From a bacterium (GTDB lineage: Bacteria > ARS69), in the NCBI GenBank assembly GCA_025774865.1, contig JALGZO010000612.1, forward strand, positions 1 to 20,840: a stretch of 20,840 nt of DNA, read 5' to 3'. The stretch's first letter is position 1; the number at the start of each line of letters is the position of its first letter. The notes beneath the pieces were generated by a model that saw only the letters and a program-made list of their open reading frames with translations, was not told the DNA's origin and did no database searches. The translations under genes were made by a program, and so were the position numbers. Positions 12,760-20,248 of the stretch are shown here, in pieces.

Positions 12760-13814
12760 GCCGGATCCACTCGATCATCATGGCCGGCGGCCGAGGCACC
12801 CGCTTCTGGCCGGCCAGTCGCGAGAGCCGTCCGAAGCAGTTTCTCCCGTTCGGCGGCGAGGATTCGTTGCTGCGGCTGACCGGCCAGCGTCTGTTGCCGC
12901 TCTCGGGCGAGCGCCGGACGTGGGTGCTGACGAATGCGGCCCACGTCGATCTCGCAAGCGAGCATCTGCCCGAGGTTTTGCCGGACAGAATCGTCGGGGA
13001 GCCGGTCGGTCGGAACACGGCGCCGTGCATCGCGCTCGCGGCCGCACTGGTGCAGCAGGAGGATCCGGATGGCGTGCTGCTGGTGGCCCCGGCCGACCAC
13101 TGGATCGGTGATGAGAACGAGTTTCGGCGCGCCGCGGAGTTGGCGGCGAAGGTCGCGGAGGAGCAGCGCGCGCTCGTGACGTTCGGGATCACGCCGGCGG
13201 CCCCGGAGACGGGATACGGCTACATCGAGGCGGGAGAGGCCGAGCGGAAAGAGGTCTTTCGCGTAGCGCGATTCACTGAGAAACCGGATCGCGACACCGC
13301 CGAGCGATTCGTCGCGGGCGGGCGTCACTACTGGAACAGTGGGATCTTCGCGTGGCGCGCCGACGTTTTCCTCGATGAGCTCGCGAAGCACCAGCCGGAC
13401 ATGGCGGCGGGCTGCCGCGAGATCGTGGAGGCGGGGAATCGGGACGCCGCGCTCGCCGCGGTCTACCCCGGGCTCACCTCGATCTCGGTCGACTACGCGG
13501 TTCTCGAAAAGGCATCGCACGTGTTCATGGTGGCGGCGAGCTTCCCGTGGTCCGACGTGGGCTCCTGGAACGCGCTGGCCGATGTGCTCCCCGCCAACGG
13601 CGACGGCAACGTGTTCGAGGGAGACGCGATCGCCTTCGACTCGTCCGGCTGCCTCGTCCGCGCCGGCTCCCGGTTCACGGCCGTGGTCGGCGTGAAGGAC
13701 CTCCTCATCGTCGACATGCCGGACGCGCTTCTCGTCTGTCCGAAGGACCGCGCCCAGGACGTCAAGAAGATCGTCGAGGAGCTCGAAGGCAAGGGCCGTA
13801 AGGAACTGCTCTAG
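12756..13814 (+). CDS. manC: Mannose-1-phosphate guanylyltransferase
   Basis: The product is 352 residues from a GTG at 12756 overlapping the previous stop. It makes GDP-mannose from GTP and mannose-1-phosphate. Visible motifs are the nucleotide loop GGRGTRFWP (11-19) with RPKQF (25-29), EPVGRNTAP (82-90), PADH (112-115), ETGYGYI (151-157), FTEKP (173-177), NSGIF (194-198), SVDYAVLEK (244-252) and WSDVGSW (265-271). It is the short single-function form: the C-terminal isomerase domain of the bifunctional ManC/AlgA enzymes is absent, matching the length of stand-alone enzymes. With the mutase upstream it completes a two-step route to GDP-mannose for polysaccharide, LPS or protein glycosylation; no glycosyltransferase is present in the window to say which. 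Confidence 0.92.
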   Translation: MSRIHSIIMAGGRGTRFWPASRESRPKQFLPFGGEDSLLRLTGQRLLPLSGERRTWVLTNAAHVDLASEHLPEVLPDRIVGEPVGRNTAPCIALAAALVQQEDPDGVLLVAPADHWIGDENEFRRAAELAAKVAEEQRALVTFGITPAAPETGYGYIEAGEAERKEVFRVARFTEKPDRDTAERFVAGGRHYWNSGIFAWRADVFLDELAKHQPDMAAGCREIVEAGNRDAALAAVYPGLTSISVDYAVLEKASHVFMVAASFPWSDVGSWNALADVLPANGDGNVFEGDAIAFDSSGCLVRAGSRFTAVVGVKDLLIVDMPDALLVCPKDRAQDVKKIVEELEGKGRKELL

Positions 13815-14129
13815 CCGCTCCGGGGCTACCCGATCCCGGTTCTTCGAACATCTTGGGATTCCACCGGGCGGAACGCCGTTCGGAGCCCGGGCTGACGAAC
13901 CAAAGGCATTCTCCCCACCTACCGAGCTCGTTCGAGCCGGGAGTCGTCCCCCCGAGTGCGTCGAAAGACCCGGTCGCAACGTTGCGAATCGCACATCGCG
14001 AGCAATGCTTGGAGATCGTGACAACCGATTGAAACTCAAGGGGATCCGCGTGCCTTGCGGTCAAGGGAGCGGAATGCGGCACCGATATCCGAATGGAGAA
14101 TCCGGAGCCTCAGCTCGCGGGGCGTTCCG
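13815..14129 (+). other. Intergenic region before the competence/pilus genes
   Basis: These 315 nt hold no credible gene except a possible N-terminal extension of the next gene from TTG 14055. The inverted repeat at 13878-13900 is the clearest element. A looser dyad (TTGC...GCAA) occurs at about 13982-14005. The promoter for the comEA-pil block should lie here, but no convincing -35/-10 or -24/-12 pair was recognised. Confidence 0.45.
13878..13900. repeat. 23-nt inverted repeat upstream of comEA-pilB
   Basis: GTTCG-G-AGC-CCGG-GCT-GA-CGAAC: the arms GTTCG/CGAAC and AGC/GCT pair perfectly around a self-complementary CCGG centre, with one and two unpaired bases between. There is no T-tract after it. 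It could be an operator for the downstream block or a weak terminator for manB-manC. Confidence 0.45.
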
Positions 14130-14672
14130 GTGACGCGGGAGGAGCGGAACGTTCTGCTCTTTGTCGTTCTCGGAGTCTTGCTCGGGTCATTGCCGGAGAT
14201 CGCCGGGAACGAAGGGGCGGGGCGGGCCGAACGTGAGGCCGACGCCGCGACGGATGAAGTCGTCGTGGTCGATCTGTTCCCGATCGATGTGAATCGAGCC
14301 GGGCCCGAGCTCCTGGACGAGCTTCCCGGGATCGGTCCAGCGAAGGCCCGCGCCATCGTAGAGCTCCGCGAGGACCGCGGCCCGTTCGCGAGCGTGGACG
14401 AGCTCGCAAACGTGCACGGGATCGGGCCGCGTACGGTCGATCGGCTCCGAGAACTGGTGACGGTCGGGGAGGTGCGCCGAGCCTCCTCCGCGCAGCAGGA
14501 AGCGGATAAAGCACCCGGAGGGCGTCTTGTCGCAGGAACGGCTCGAGACACTTTTTCTGGAGAACGAGCTGCTCACGGCGCAGCAGCTCGAAAGCGCCAA
14601 GGTCCAGCAGAAATCGTCGGGGGAGTCTCTCGACCTCAGTCTCGTGAAAATGGGGCTGATGACCGAGAGTGA
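14130..14672 (+). CDS. comEA: ComEA-like helix-hairpin-helix protein with N-terminal membrane anchor
   Basis: From GTG 14130 the product is 180 residues: a membrane helix (about 8-24), an acidic spacer, then a tandem helix-hairpin-helix domain (about 52-112) with PIDVNRAGPELLDELPGIG and VHGIGPRTVDRL. This is the domain by which ComEA binds incoming DNA in the periplasm during natural transformation. An upstream TTG at 14055 would add 25 residues; GTG 14130 is preferred because the membrane helix then comes first, but its ribosome-binding site is weak. The frame runs 146 nt into pilB, and the last 48 or so residues look like out-of-frame composition, so the functional protein probably ends near 14520. 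It lies directly upstream of pilus motor genes, consistent with pilus-assisted DNA uptake. A role in DNA repair or another DNA-binding role is also possible. Confidence 0.72.
   Translation: MTREERNVLLFVVLGVLLGSLPEIAGNEGAGRAEREADAATDEVVVVDLFPIDVNRAGPELLDELPGIGPAKARAIVELREDRGPFASVDELANVHGIGPRTVDRLRELVTVGEVRRASSAQQEADKAPGGRLVAGTARDTFSGERAAHGAAARKRQGPAEIVGGVSRPQSRENGADDRE
14517..14522 (+). promoter_or_regulatory. Ribosome-binding site of pilB
   Basis: GGAGGG, 4 nt before the TTG at 14527. It supports the TTG start and hence the long overlap with the upstream frame. Confidence 0.6.
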
Positions 14673-16218
14673 TTTGCTGACGGCGCTCTCACGCATCTAC
14701 GACATGCCCGCGGTCGACCTCGCCAACTTCGACGTCGATCGGAATTCCGTGGAGCTGCTCCCGGCTGACGTCGCGGTCAAGTTCTCGGCGGTTCCGATCC
14801 GCAAGGTCGGCCGAACGCTCACGCTGGCGATGGCCGATCCCCTCAATCTCTACGCCATCGACGACATCAAGTTCATCGTCGGGCTCGAGGTCCAGCCGGT
14901 CGTGGCCGCCGAGAGCGCGATCAAGAAGACGATTGATCGCTTCTACGGTACTGCCAACGCGCTCAACGAGATCATGAAGGACATGGAGGACGGGGGGTCC
15001 ATCGAGCTCGTCGAGGACGCGGACGACGAGGGGTACTCCGAGACCGGCGAGGACGACGCACCGGTCATCAAATACGTGAACTCGTTGCTGGCGGAAGCCG
15101 TGACGAGAAGGGCGTCGGACGTGCACTTCGAGCCGTTCGAAAAGGAAGTTCGGGTCCGCCTTCGTCAGGATGGTGCTCTCTACGAGCTGCAGTCGCCGCC
15201 GCTTCGCATGAAGAACGCGATCACCTCGCGGCTCAAGCTCATGGCGGAGCTCGACATCGCAGAGAAGCGCATCCCGCAGGACGGCCGGATCAAGATCCGA
15301 ATCCAGAACCGCATGATCGATCTGCGCGTCTCGAGCCTGCCCGTGATCTACGGCGAGAAGATCGTGATGCGCATTCTGGACCAGCAAAACCTGAACGTGA
15401 ACCTGGAGTCCTTCGGGTTTCAGCCGGAAGCGCTCGATCGATTCTCCAGGGCAGTCAAGAGCCCGTACGGGATGGTGCTCGTCACGGGCCCGACGGGATC
15501 CGGCAAGACCACGACACTCTACTCTGCGATCTCGAAGATCAACACCATCGACGTCAACATCATGACGGCGGAGGATCCGGTCGAGTACAACCTCGCCGGC
15601 ATCAACCAGGTGAACGTCAACGACGACATCGGGCTCACGTTCGCGGCGGCGCTCAAGGCGTTCCTCCGCCAGGATCCCAACATCGTCATGGTGGGCGAGG
15701 TCCGAGATCTCGAGACCGGCGCGATCGCGGTGAAGGCCGCATTGACCGGACACCTCGTGCTCTCCACGCTCCACACGAACGACGCCGCATCCTCGATCGA
15801 CCGAATGATCGACATGGGGATCGCACCGTTCCTCGTGGCCTCGTCCGTGAATTGTATCGTTGCTCAGCGGCTGCTCCGCCGCATCTGCCCCGGCTGTCGT
15901 GAGAAGCACACTCCCCATCAGGAGCTGCTCCAGGAGCTCCAGCTCGATCCCGACGAAATCGGCGACGGAAAGCTCTATCACCCCGTGGGTTGTGACGATT
16001 GTCATGGGACAGGCTACCGGGGGCGGACGGGCGTCTACGAGGTGCTCGACATGTCCAGTTGCCTCAGGAAGATGATTCTCGACCGAGAGTCGACGGCTGA
16101 GCTGAAGGCGACCGCCATCGAGGAGGGGATGCTCACGCTGCGCAGGGATGGATTACGAAAGATGCTCCTCGGGGAAACGAGCCCCGAAGAGGTGCTTCGC
16201 GAGACGTCGGCCGACTGA
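14527..16218 (+). CDS. pilB: Type IV pilus extension ATPase
   Basis: The product is 563 residues from TTG 14527, a usual length for PilB. It powers pilin polymerisation at the cytoplasmic face of the pilus machine. The N-terminal domain (about 1-140, MshEN-type, with LLTAQQLESAK and GLMTESDLLTAL) is present from the first residues, which confirms the start. The motor domain has Walker A GPTGSGKT (321-328), the Asp box TAEDPVEY (347-354), Walker B IVMVGEVRD (386-394) and the His box TGHLVLSTLHTN (407-418). The zinc tetracysteine typical of extension ATPases is intact (C454/C457 and C489/C492). An acidic insert (about 153-178) precedes the motor. GspE of type II secretion is the main alternative, but pilT and pilC directly downstream favour PilB. 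Confidence 0.93.
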   Translation: MSQERLETLFLENELLTAQQLESAKVQQKSSGESLDLSLVKMGLMTESDLLTALSRIYDMPAVDLANFDVDRNSVELLPADVAVKFSAVPIRKVGRTLTLAMADPLNLYAIDDIKFIVGLEVQPVVAAESAIKKTIDRFYGTANALNEIMKDMEDGGSIELVEDADDEGYSETGEDDAPVIKYVNSLLAEAVTRRASDVHFEPFEKEVRVRLRQDGALYELQSPPLRMKNAITSRLKLMAELDIAEKRIPQDGRIKIRIQNRMIDLRVSSLPVIYGEKIVMRILDQQNLNVNLESFGFQPEALDRFSRAVKSPYGMVLVTGPTGSGKTTTLYSAISKINTIDVNIMTAEDPVEYNLAGINQVNVNDDIGLTFAAALKAFLRQDPNIVMVGEVRDLETGAIAVKAALTGHLVLSTLHTNDAASSIDRMIDMGIAPFLVASSVNCIVAQRLLRRICPGCREKHTPHQELLQELQLDPDEIGDGKLYHPVGCDDCHGTGYRGRTGVYEVLDMSSCLRKMILDRESTAELKATAIEEGMLTLRRDGLRKMLLGETSPEEVLRETSAD

Positions 16219-16238
16219 TCGGTCCGAGGAGAAGTCGA

Positions 16239-17318
16239 ATGGTGACACTACGTACGCTGCTGGAGGAAATGGCCAAGCTCAGGGCTTCGGACCTGCACCT
16301 GACCGCGGGAGTTCCGGGCATGCACCGAGTGGACGGCGAACTCGTCGCGTCGAAGCTGAGCGGTGTCCTCACGCCCGACCTCACGCAGCGCCTCGCCTAC
16401 AGCGCGCTGAACGACGAGCAGAAGAAGCTCTTCGAGAACAAGAACGAGCTGGACTTCTCGTTCGGAGTCAAGGGCTTGGCCCGCTTCCGAGGTAACTGCT
16501 TCGTTCAGCGCGGCGTCGTCTCGATGGTGGTCCGGATGATTCCGTTCCAGGTGACTCCGCTGGAGACGCTCGGGCTTCCCAACTCCGTCGTGCAGCTCTG
16601 CAGCCTGCCTCGGGGTCTCGTGCTCGTCACTGGCCCGACCGGATCCGGGAAGTCGACCACGCTGGCGTCGATGATCGACCGCATCAACTCGGAGAAGCCG
16701 CTTCACATCATCACGATCGAGGATCCCATCGAGTTCATGCACAACCACAAGCGGGCGATCGTCAACCAGCGGGAGATCGGGGCGGACACTCAAAGCTTCG
16801 GCGACGCGCTCCGGCACGTTCTCCGCCAGGATCCGGACGTCATTCTGCTCGGGGAGATGCGCGACCGGGAAACCGTGGAGACGGCCCTGCGAGTGGCCGA
16901 GACCGGACACTTGTGCTACGCAACGCTCCACACGAACTCGGCCGTGGAAACCGTCTCGAGAATCGTGGACTTCTTCCCGTCGGATCAGCACCAGCAGGTC
17001 CACTCCCAGCTGGCGTTCGTGCTGAAGGGCGTGATCACCCAGTCTCTGCTGCCGTGTGTGGGGGATCGCGGGCGAGCCCTCGCGTCCGAAGTGCTGCTGT
17101 GCACGCCGGCAGTGTGCGCCCTCGTTCGAGAGGGAAAGGTCCACCAGATCTACAGCCTCATGCAGGCCGGACAGAAGTACGGGATGCAAACGATGAACCA
17201 GAGCCTCGTGGCCCTCCTGAATCGCAAGGAGATCTCGTACGAGGACGCCATGAACCGATGCTCGGACCCCAAGGAGTTCCAATCCATGATGGGTCGGTCC
17301 GTCACGGCCATGGTCTAG
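16239..17318 (+). CDS. pilT: Type IV pilus retraction ATPase
   Basis: The product is 359 residues from ATG 16239, with GAGGAG 7 nt upstream; 20 bp after pilB. It depolymerises pili for twitching and DNA uptake. The start LLEEMAKLRASDLHLTAG is typical of PilT, and the N-terminal domain of PilB and the zinc site are absent, as expected. Walker A is GPTGSGKS (132-139), Asp box TIEDPIEF (159-166), Walker B VILLGEMRD (201-209), His box TGHLCYATLHTN (222-233). The C-terminal retraction motif, AIRNLIRE in well-studied PilT, reads AVCALVREGK here (291-300), so only part is kept. The segment GQKYGMQTMNQSL further on is canonical. This could still be a PilT or a PilU-like variant; the length and position favour PilT. 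Confidence 0.92.
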   Translation: MVTLRTLLEEMAKLRASDLHLTAGVPGMHRVDGELVASKLSGVLTPDLTQRLAYSALNDEQKKLFENKNELDFSFGVKGLARFRGNCFVQRGVVSMVVRMIPFQVTPLETLGLPNSVVQLCSLPRGLVLVTGPTGSGKSTTLASMIDRINSEKPLHIITIEDPIEFMHNHKRAIVNQREIGADTQSFGDALRHVLRQDPDVILLGEMRDRETVETALRVAETGHLCYATLHTNSAVETVSRIVDFFPSDQHQQVHSQLAFVLKGVITQSLLPCVGDRGRALASEVLLCTPAVCALVREGKVHQIYSLMQAGQKYGMQTMNQSLVALLNRKEISYEDAMNRCSDPKEFQSMMGRSVTAMV

Positions 17319-17348
17319 CGACTCGGGGAGTCAGGGGAACTCAGCGCC

Positions 17349-18557
17349 ATGACCACATTCATTTGGCGAGGCAAGACCACGGGAGGCGAGACGGTGAGCG
17401 GTGAGCTCACGGTCAACAGTCGGGGAGAGGCGCTCGCGCAGCTCCGCAAGCGGAAGATCATCGTCACCTCCGTCAAGCCGAAGCCGAAAGAGATCAACTT
17501 CAAGCTTCCGTTCGGGGACAGAGTCAGCACCAAGGATCTCGCGATCTTCACGCGTCAATTCGCGACGATGATCAACGCGGGTCTTCCGTTGGTGCAGTGC
17601 CTCGACATCCTTTCGCGACAGCTGGAAAAGGAAGCGTTCCGGACCATCACGAAGAAAGTGATGTCGGACATCGAGGGCGGCTCGACGCTGTCCGAGGCGT
17701 TGTCCCGGCACCCGCGGCCGTTCGACGAGCTCTATGTCAACATGGTGAATGCGGGAGAGGCGGGTGGCATCCTGGACACGATCCTGGTCCGTCTTGCCGA
17801 GTACATCGAGAAGATCGAGGCACTCAAGCGCAAGATCAAGGGAGCGATGATGTACCCCACCGTGGTGTTCCTGGTGGCGGCGGGAGCCACGCTGTTCATG
17901 CTGATGTTCATCATCCCCACATTCTCGAAGATGTTTTCGGACTTCGGGGCGGAGCTCCCGGGGCCGACTCGCGTCGTCATGGGGCTGTCTGACTTGATTC
18001 GCGGCTACTGGTGGGCGGGAGCCATCGCCGTCGGGGCGGTGGTCTTCGGGACCAAGAAATACTACAGCACGAACCGGGGCAAGCATCAGATCGACGCCTT
18101 GCTGCTGCGGATGCCGGTACTCGGCGACGTGTTGCGCAAGGGGGCGGTGTCCAGGTTCACGAGAACCCTGGGGACGCTGGTGTCGTCCGGGGTTCCGATC
18201 CTCGACGGTCTGGAGATCACCGCGAAGACGGCGGGTAACGTGATCGTGAAGGACGCGATCATGCACGCCCGCACTTCGATCCGGGAAGGAGATACGATCG
18301 CGAATCCGCTCCGGCAATCGCAAGTGTTTCCTCCCATGGTCGTCCAAATGATCACCGTCGGGGAAGAAACCGGCGCCCTGGATCAAATGTTGACCAAGAT
18401 CGCGGATTTCTACGATGACGAGGTCGACACGGCGGTCGACGCCCTGACGTCGGTCATCGAACCGGTCATGATCGTCGTGATGGGGGCAATCGTCGGCGGG
18501 ATGGTGGTGGCGATGTACCTGCCGATCTTCAAGATGGTCGACGTCATCGCGGGATAG
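17349..18557 (+). CDS. pilC: Type IV pilus inner-membrane platform protein
   Basis: The product is 402 residues, the normal length for PilC/GspF. It is the inner-membrane platform on which PilB and PilT act. The N-terminal FIWRGKTTGGETVSGEL and TRQFATMINAGLPLVQCLD are family hallmarks. There are two homologous cytoplasmic domains (about 62-165 and 265-370) and three membrane helices (about 170-190, 220-238, 372-395), ending in YLPIFKMVDVIAG. The second domain repeats the pattern of the first (FTRTLGTLVSSGVPILDGLE; NAGEAGG in the first corresponds to GEETGAL in the second). It begins 30 bp after pilT and ends 8 bp before pilS, so the genes form one transcription unit. Confidence 0.93.
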   Translation: MTTFIWRGKTTGGETVSGELTVNSRGEALAQLRKRKIIVTSVKPKPKEINFKLPFGDRVSTKDLAIFTRQFATMINAGLPLVQCLDILSRQLEKEAFRTITKKVMSDIEGGSTLSEALSRHPRPFDELYVNMVNAGEAGGILDTILVRLAEYIEKIEALKRKIKGAMMYPTVVFLVAAGATLFMLMFIIPTFSKMFSDFGAELPGPTRVVMGLSDLIRGYWWAGAIAVGAVVFGTKKYYSTNRGKHQIDALLLRMPVLGDVLRKGAVSRFTRTLGTLVSSGVPILDGLEITAKTAGNVIVKDAIMHARTSIREGDTIANPLRQSQVFPPMVVQMITVGEETGALDQMLTKIADFYDDEVDTAVDALTSVIEPVMIVVMGAIVGGMVVAMYLPIFKMVDVIAG

Positions 18558-18565
18558 GACACGCC

Positions 18566-20248
18566 ATGGATTCGAACTCGCAGAAGGGCACACTCGCCTC
18601 GCAGGTCCGTCGGCTGATTCTCGTGCGGTTGCTCGTCATGTCCGTGCTCGGGATCCTGCTCTGGGGAGCCGCTCAGGCCGGGGCCCTGCGCGTGAGCGCG
18701 GGCCCGCCGCTCGTCATGTTGGGCGCGGTATGGGTGTTGACGGCCTGCTATTGGATGGGGATGCGGTTCGGGATCCCACTGGCGGGTCTCGTCGCCGTGC
18801 AGCTCGCGCTGGACCTCGCGCTCGAAACGTCTCTGGTGGTCGGCACGGGCGGAATCGACAGCCCGTTCGTCCTGCTGTATTTCCTGACGGCCTTCACGGG
18901 CGCGATGTATCTGGGCCGCCGGGGTGCGATCATTACCGCAGCGGGAGGAATCGCGGCGCTCACCGCCGTCGCGATGGTCATCGGGGACGGGAGCGGGATC
19001 CCGCTCGATCGGAACCGGGTGATCTACGAGATATGTGTGCACGCGGCGGCGCTCCTCCTGCTGGGTCTCCTCTCCGGCTACATCGCCGAGCGGTCCCGCC
19101 GGGTCCGTCTCGAGCTGCAGGTCACGTCCGAGGAGCTGGAACGCGTCATGGCGTCCACCGATCGGATTCTCCAGAACATGCCGATCGGGCTGATGACGGC
19201 GTCGAGTCAGGGGACAATCTTGCGCTCCAATTGCGCCGCTCGCGAGATTCTCGGCGTCGATCCCGAGGACGATCTCGTGGGGCAGCCCCTCGCCGAGTTC
19301 CTCGGCACGTTCGCGCCCAAGCTCAGCGCGACGGTGGACGACCTGCTGGTCACGCGGGAGTGGTCGGTACGTGAAGAGATTCTCGTGGAGAAAGGTTCCG
19401 GAACGCATCCGATCGGCGTGGCAGTCACGCCGCTCGTGCACGACGGCACGGCCCTCGAGGAAGTCATCGTGACGTTCACCGACCTGCGCGAGGTGCGTCG
19501 GATGGAGCGAGAGATGCGCCGGTCGGAGCAGCTCGCGACCCTCGGGGAGCTCGCGGCGGGTGTCGCCCATGAGATCCGTAATCCCATGGCGTCCATCTCC
19601 GGCGCGGTCCAGGTGCTTCGAGCGGAGGTGAAGTCGGACGGCGATGAGGCTGAGCTCATGGACCTCATCGTGCGCGAATCGGATCGGCTGAATCGCATCA
19701 TCGACGGCGTTCTCGACTACACGCAGGATCATTCCGGGTCGCGCAGCGTCCACGACCTCTCCGAGACCGCGGTCGAGGTAACACGCCTCGTGCAGCATGA
19801 TCACGATCTCTGCGCGGGGAAAACGATCGCGGTCGAGTTCTCCGAGGACGGCGATTTCCGGGCCGAAGTCGAAGAAGCGGGGATGAAGCAGGTCTTCTTC
19901 AATCTGATTCGGAACTCCCTCGAGGCGATGGAGACCGGCGGTACCCTGCAAATCAGGGGCGAGAACTCGGGCAGTGGTCGCATTCGGGTCGTCTTCCGCG
20001 ATGACGGTATCGGGATCCCCCCCCACGAGCTCGATCACATCTTCAAGCCGTTCCATACCTCCAAGGACGAAGGAACGGGACTCGGACTCTCGATCGCCTC
20101 GAGAATCGTCGAGGGTAACGGCGGCACGATCCAGGTCAAGAGCACGCCTGGAGTCGGCACTGCGATCGCGGTGGATGTCCCGGCCGCGCGCGTCGCGCGC
20201 GCGCACGCTCCGCCGAGCTCTTCCGTCGCCGCCGAAGCGAGCGCCTGA
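18566..20248 (+). CDS. pilS: Sensor histidine kinase of the PilS type
   Basis: The product is 560 residues. The N-terminal part (about 15-172) has about six membrane helices and forms the sensor; a PAS domain (about 195-310) follows, with the opening ILQNMPIGLMTASSQGTIL. The HisKA domain has the phosphoacceptor H335 in GVAHEIRNPMASISG. The ATPase domain shows N-box FNLIRNSLEAM (445-455), DDGIGIP (479-485), IFKPFHTSK (492-500) and GTGLGLSI (503-510). The order and the position between pilC and pilR match PilS, which in studied species senses pilin levels in the membrane and tunes pilA transcription through PilR. The C-terminal tail (about 540-560) is Ala/Ser-rich. The stop overlaps the start of pilR by 1 nt (TGATG). 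Confidence 0.9.
   Translation: MDSNSQKGTLASQVRRLILVRLLVMSVLGILLWGAAQAGALRVSAGPPLVMLGAVWVLTACYWMGMRFGIPLAGLVAVQLALDLALETSLVVGTGGIDSPFVLLYFLTAFTGAMYLGRRGAIITAAGGIAALTAVAMVIGDGSGIPLDRNRVIYEICVHAAALLLLGLLSGYIAERSRRVRLELQVTSEELERVMASTDRILQNMPIGLMTASSQGTILRSNCAAREILGVDPEDDLVGQPLAEFLGTFAPKLSATVDDLLVTREWSVREEILVEKGSGTHPIGVAVTPLVHDGTALEEVIVTFTDLREVRRMEREMRRSEQLATLGELAAGVAHEIRNPMASISGAVQVLRAEVKSDGDEAELMDLIVRESDRLNRIIDGVLDYTQDHSGSRSVHDLSETAVEVTRLVQHDHDLCAGKTIAVEFSEDGDFRAEVEEAGMKQVFFNLIRNSLEAMETGGTLQIRGENSGSGRIRVVFRDDGIGIPPHELDHIFKPFHTSKDEGTGLGLSIASRIVEGNGGTIQVKSTPGVGTAIAVDVPAARVARAHAPPSSSVAAEASA

Noticed and set aside
13812-13828. TAGCC...GGCTA hairpin at the manC stop as a terminator
   Set aside because: The stem has only 5 bp with a 7-nt loop and no T-run follows.
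18410-20206. A 598-codon minus-strand open frame opposite pilS
   Set aside because: The plus strand carries all histidine-kinase boxes in order; the antisense product is Asp/Arg/His-rich without motifs.
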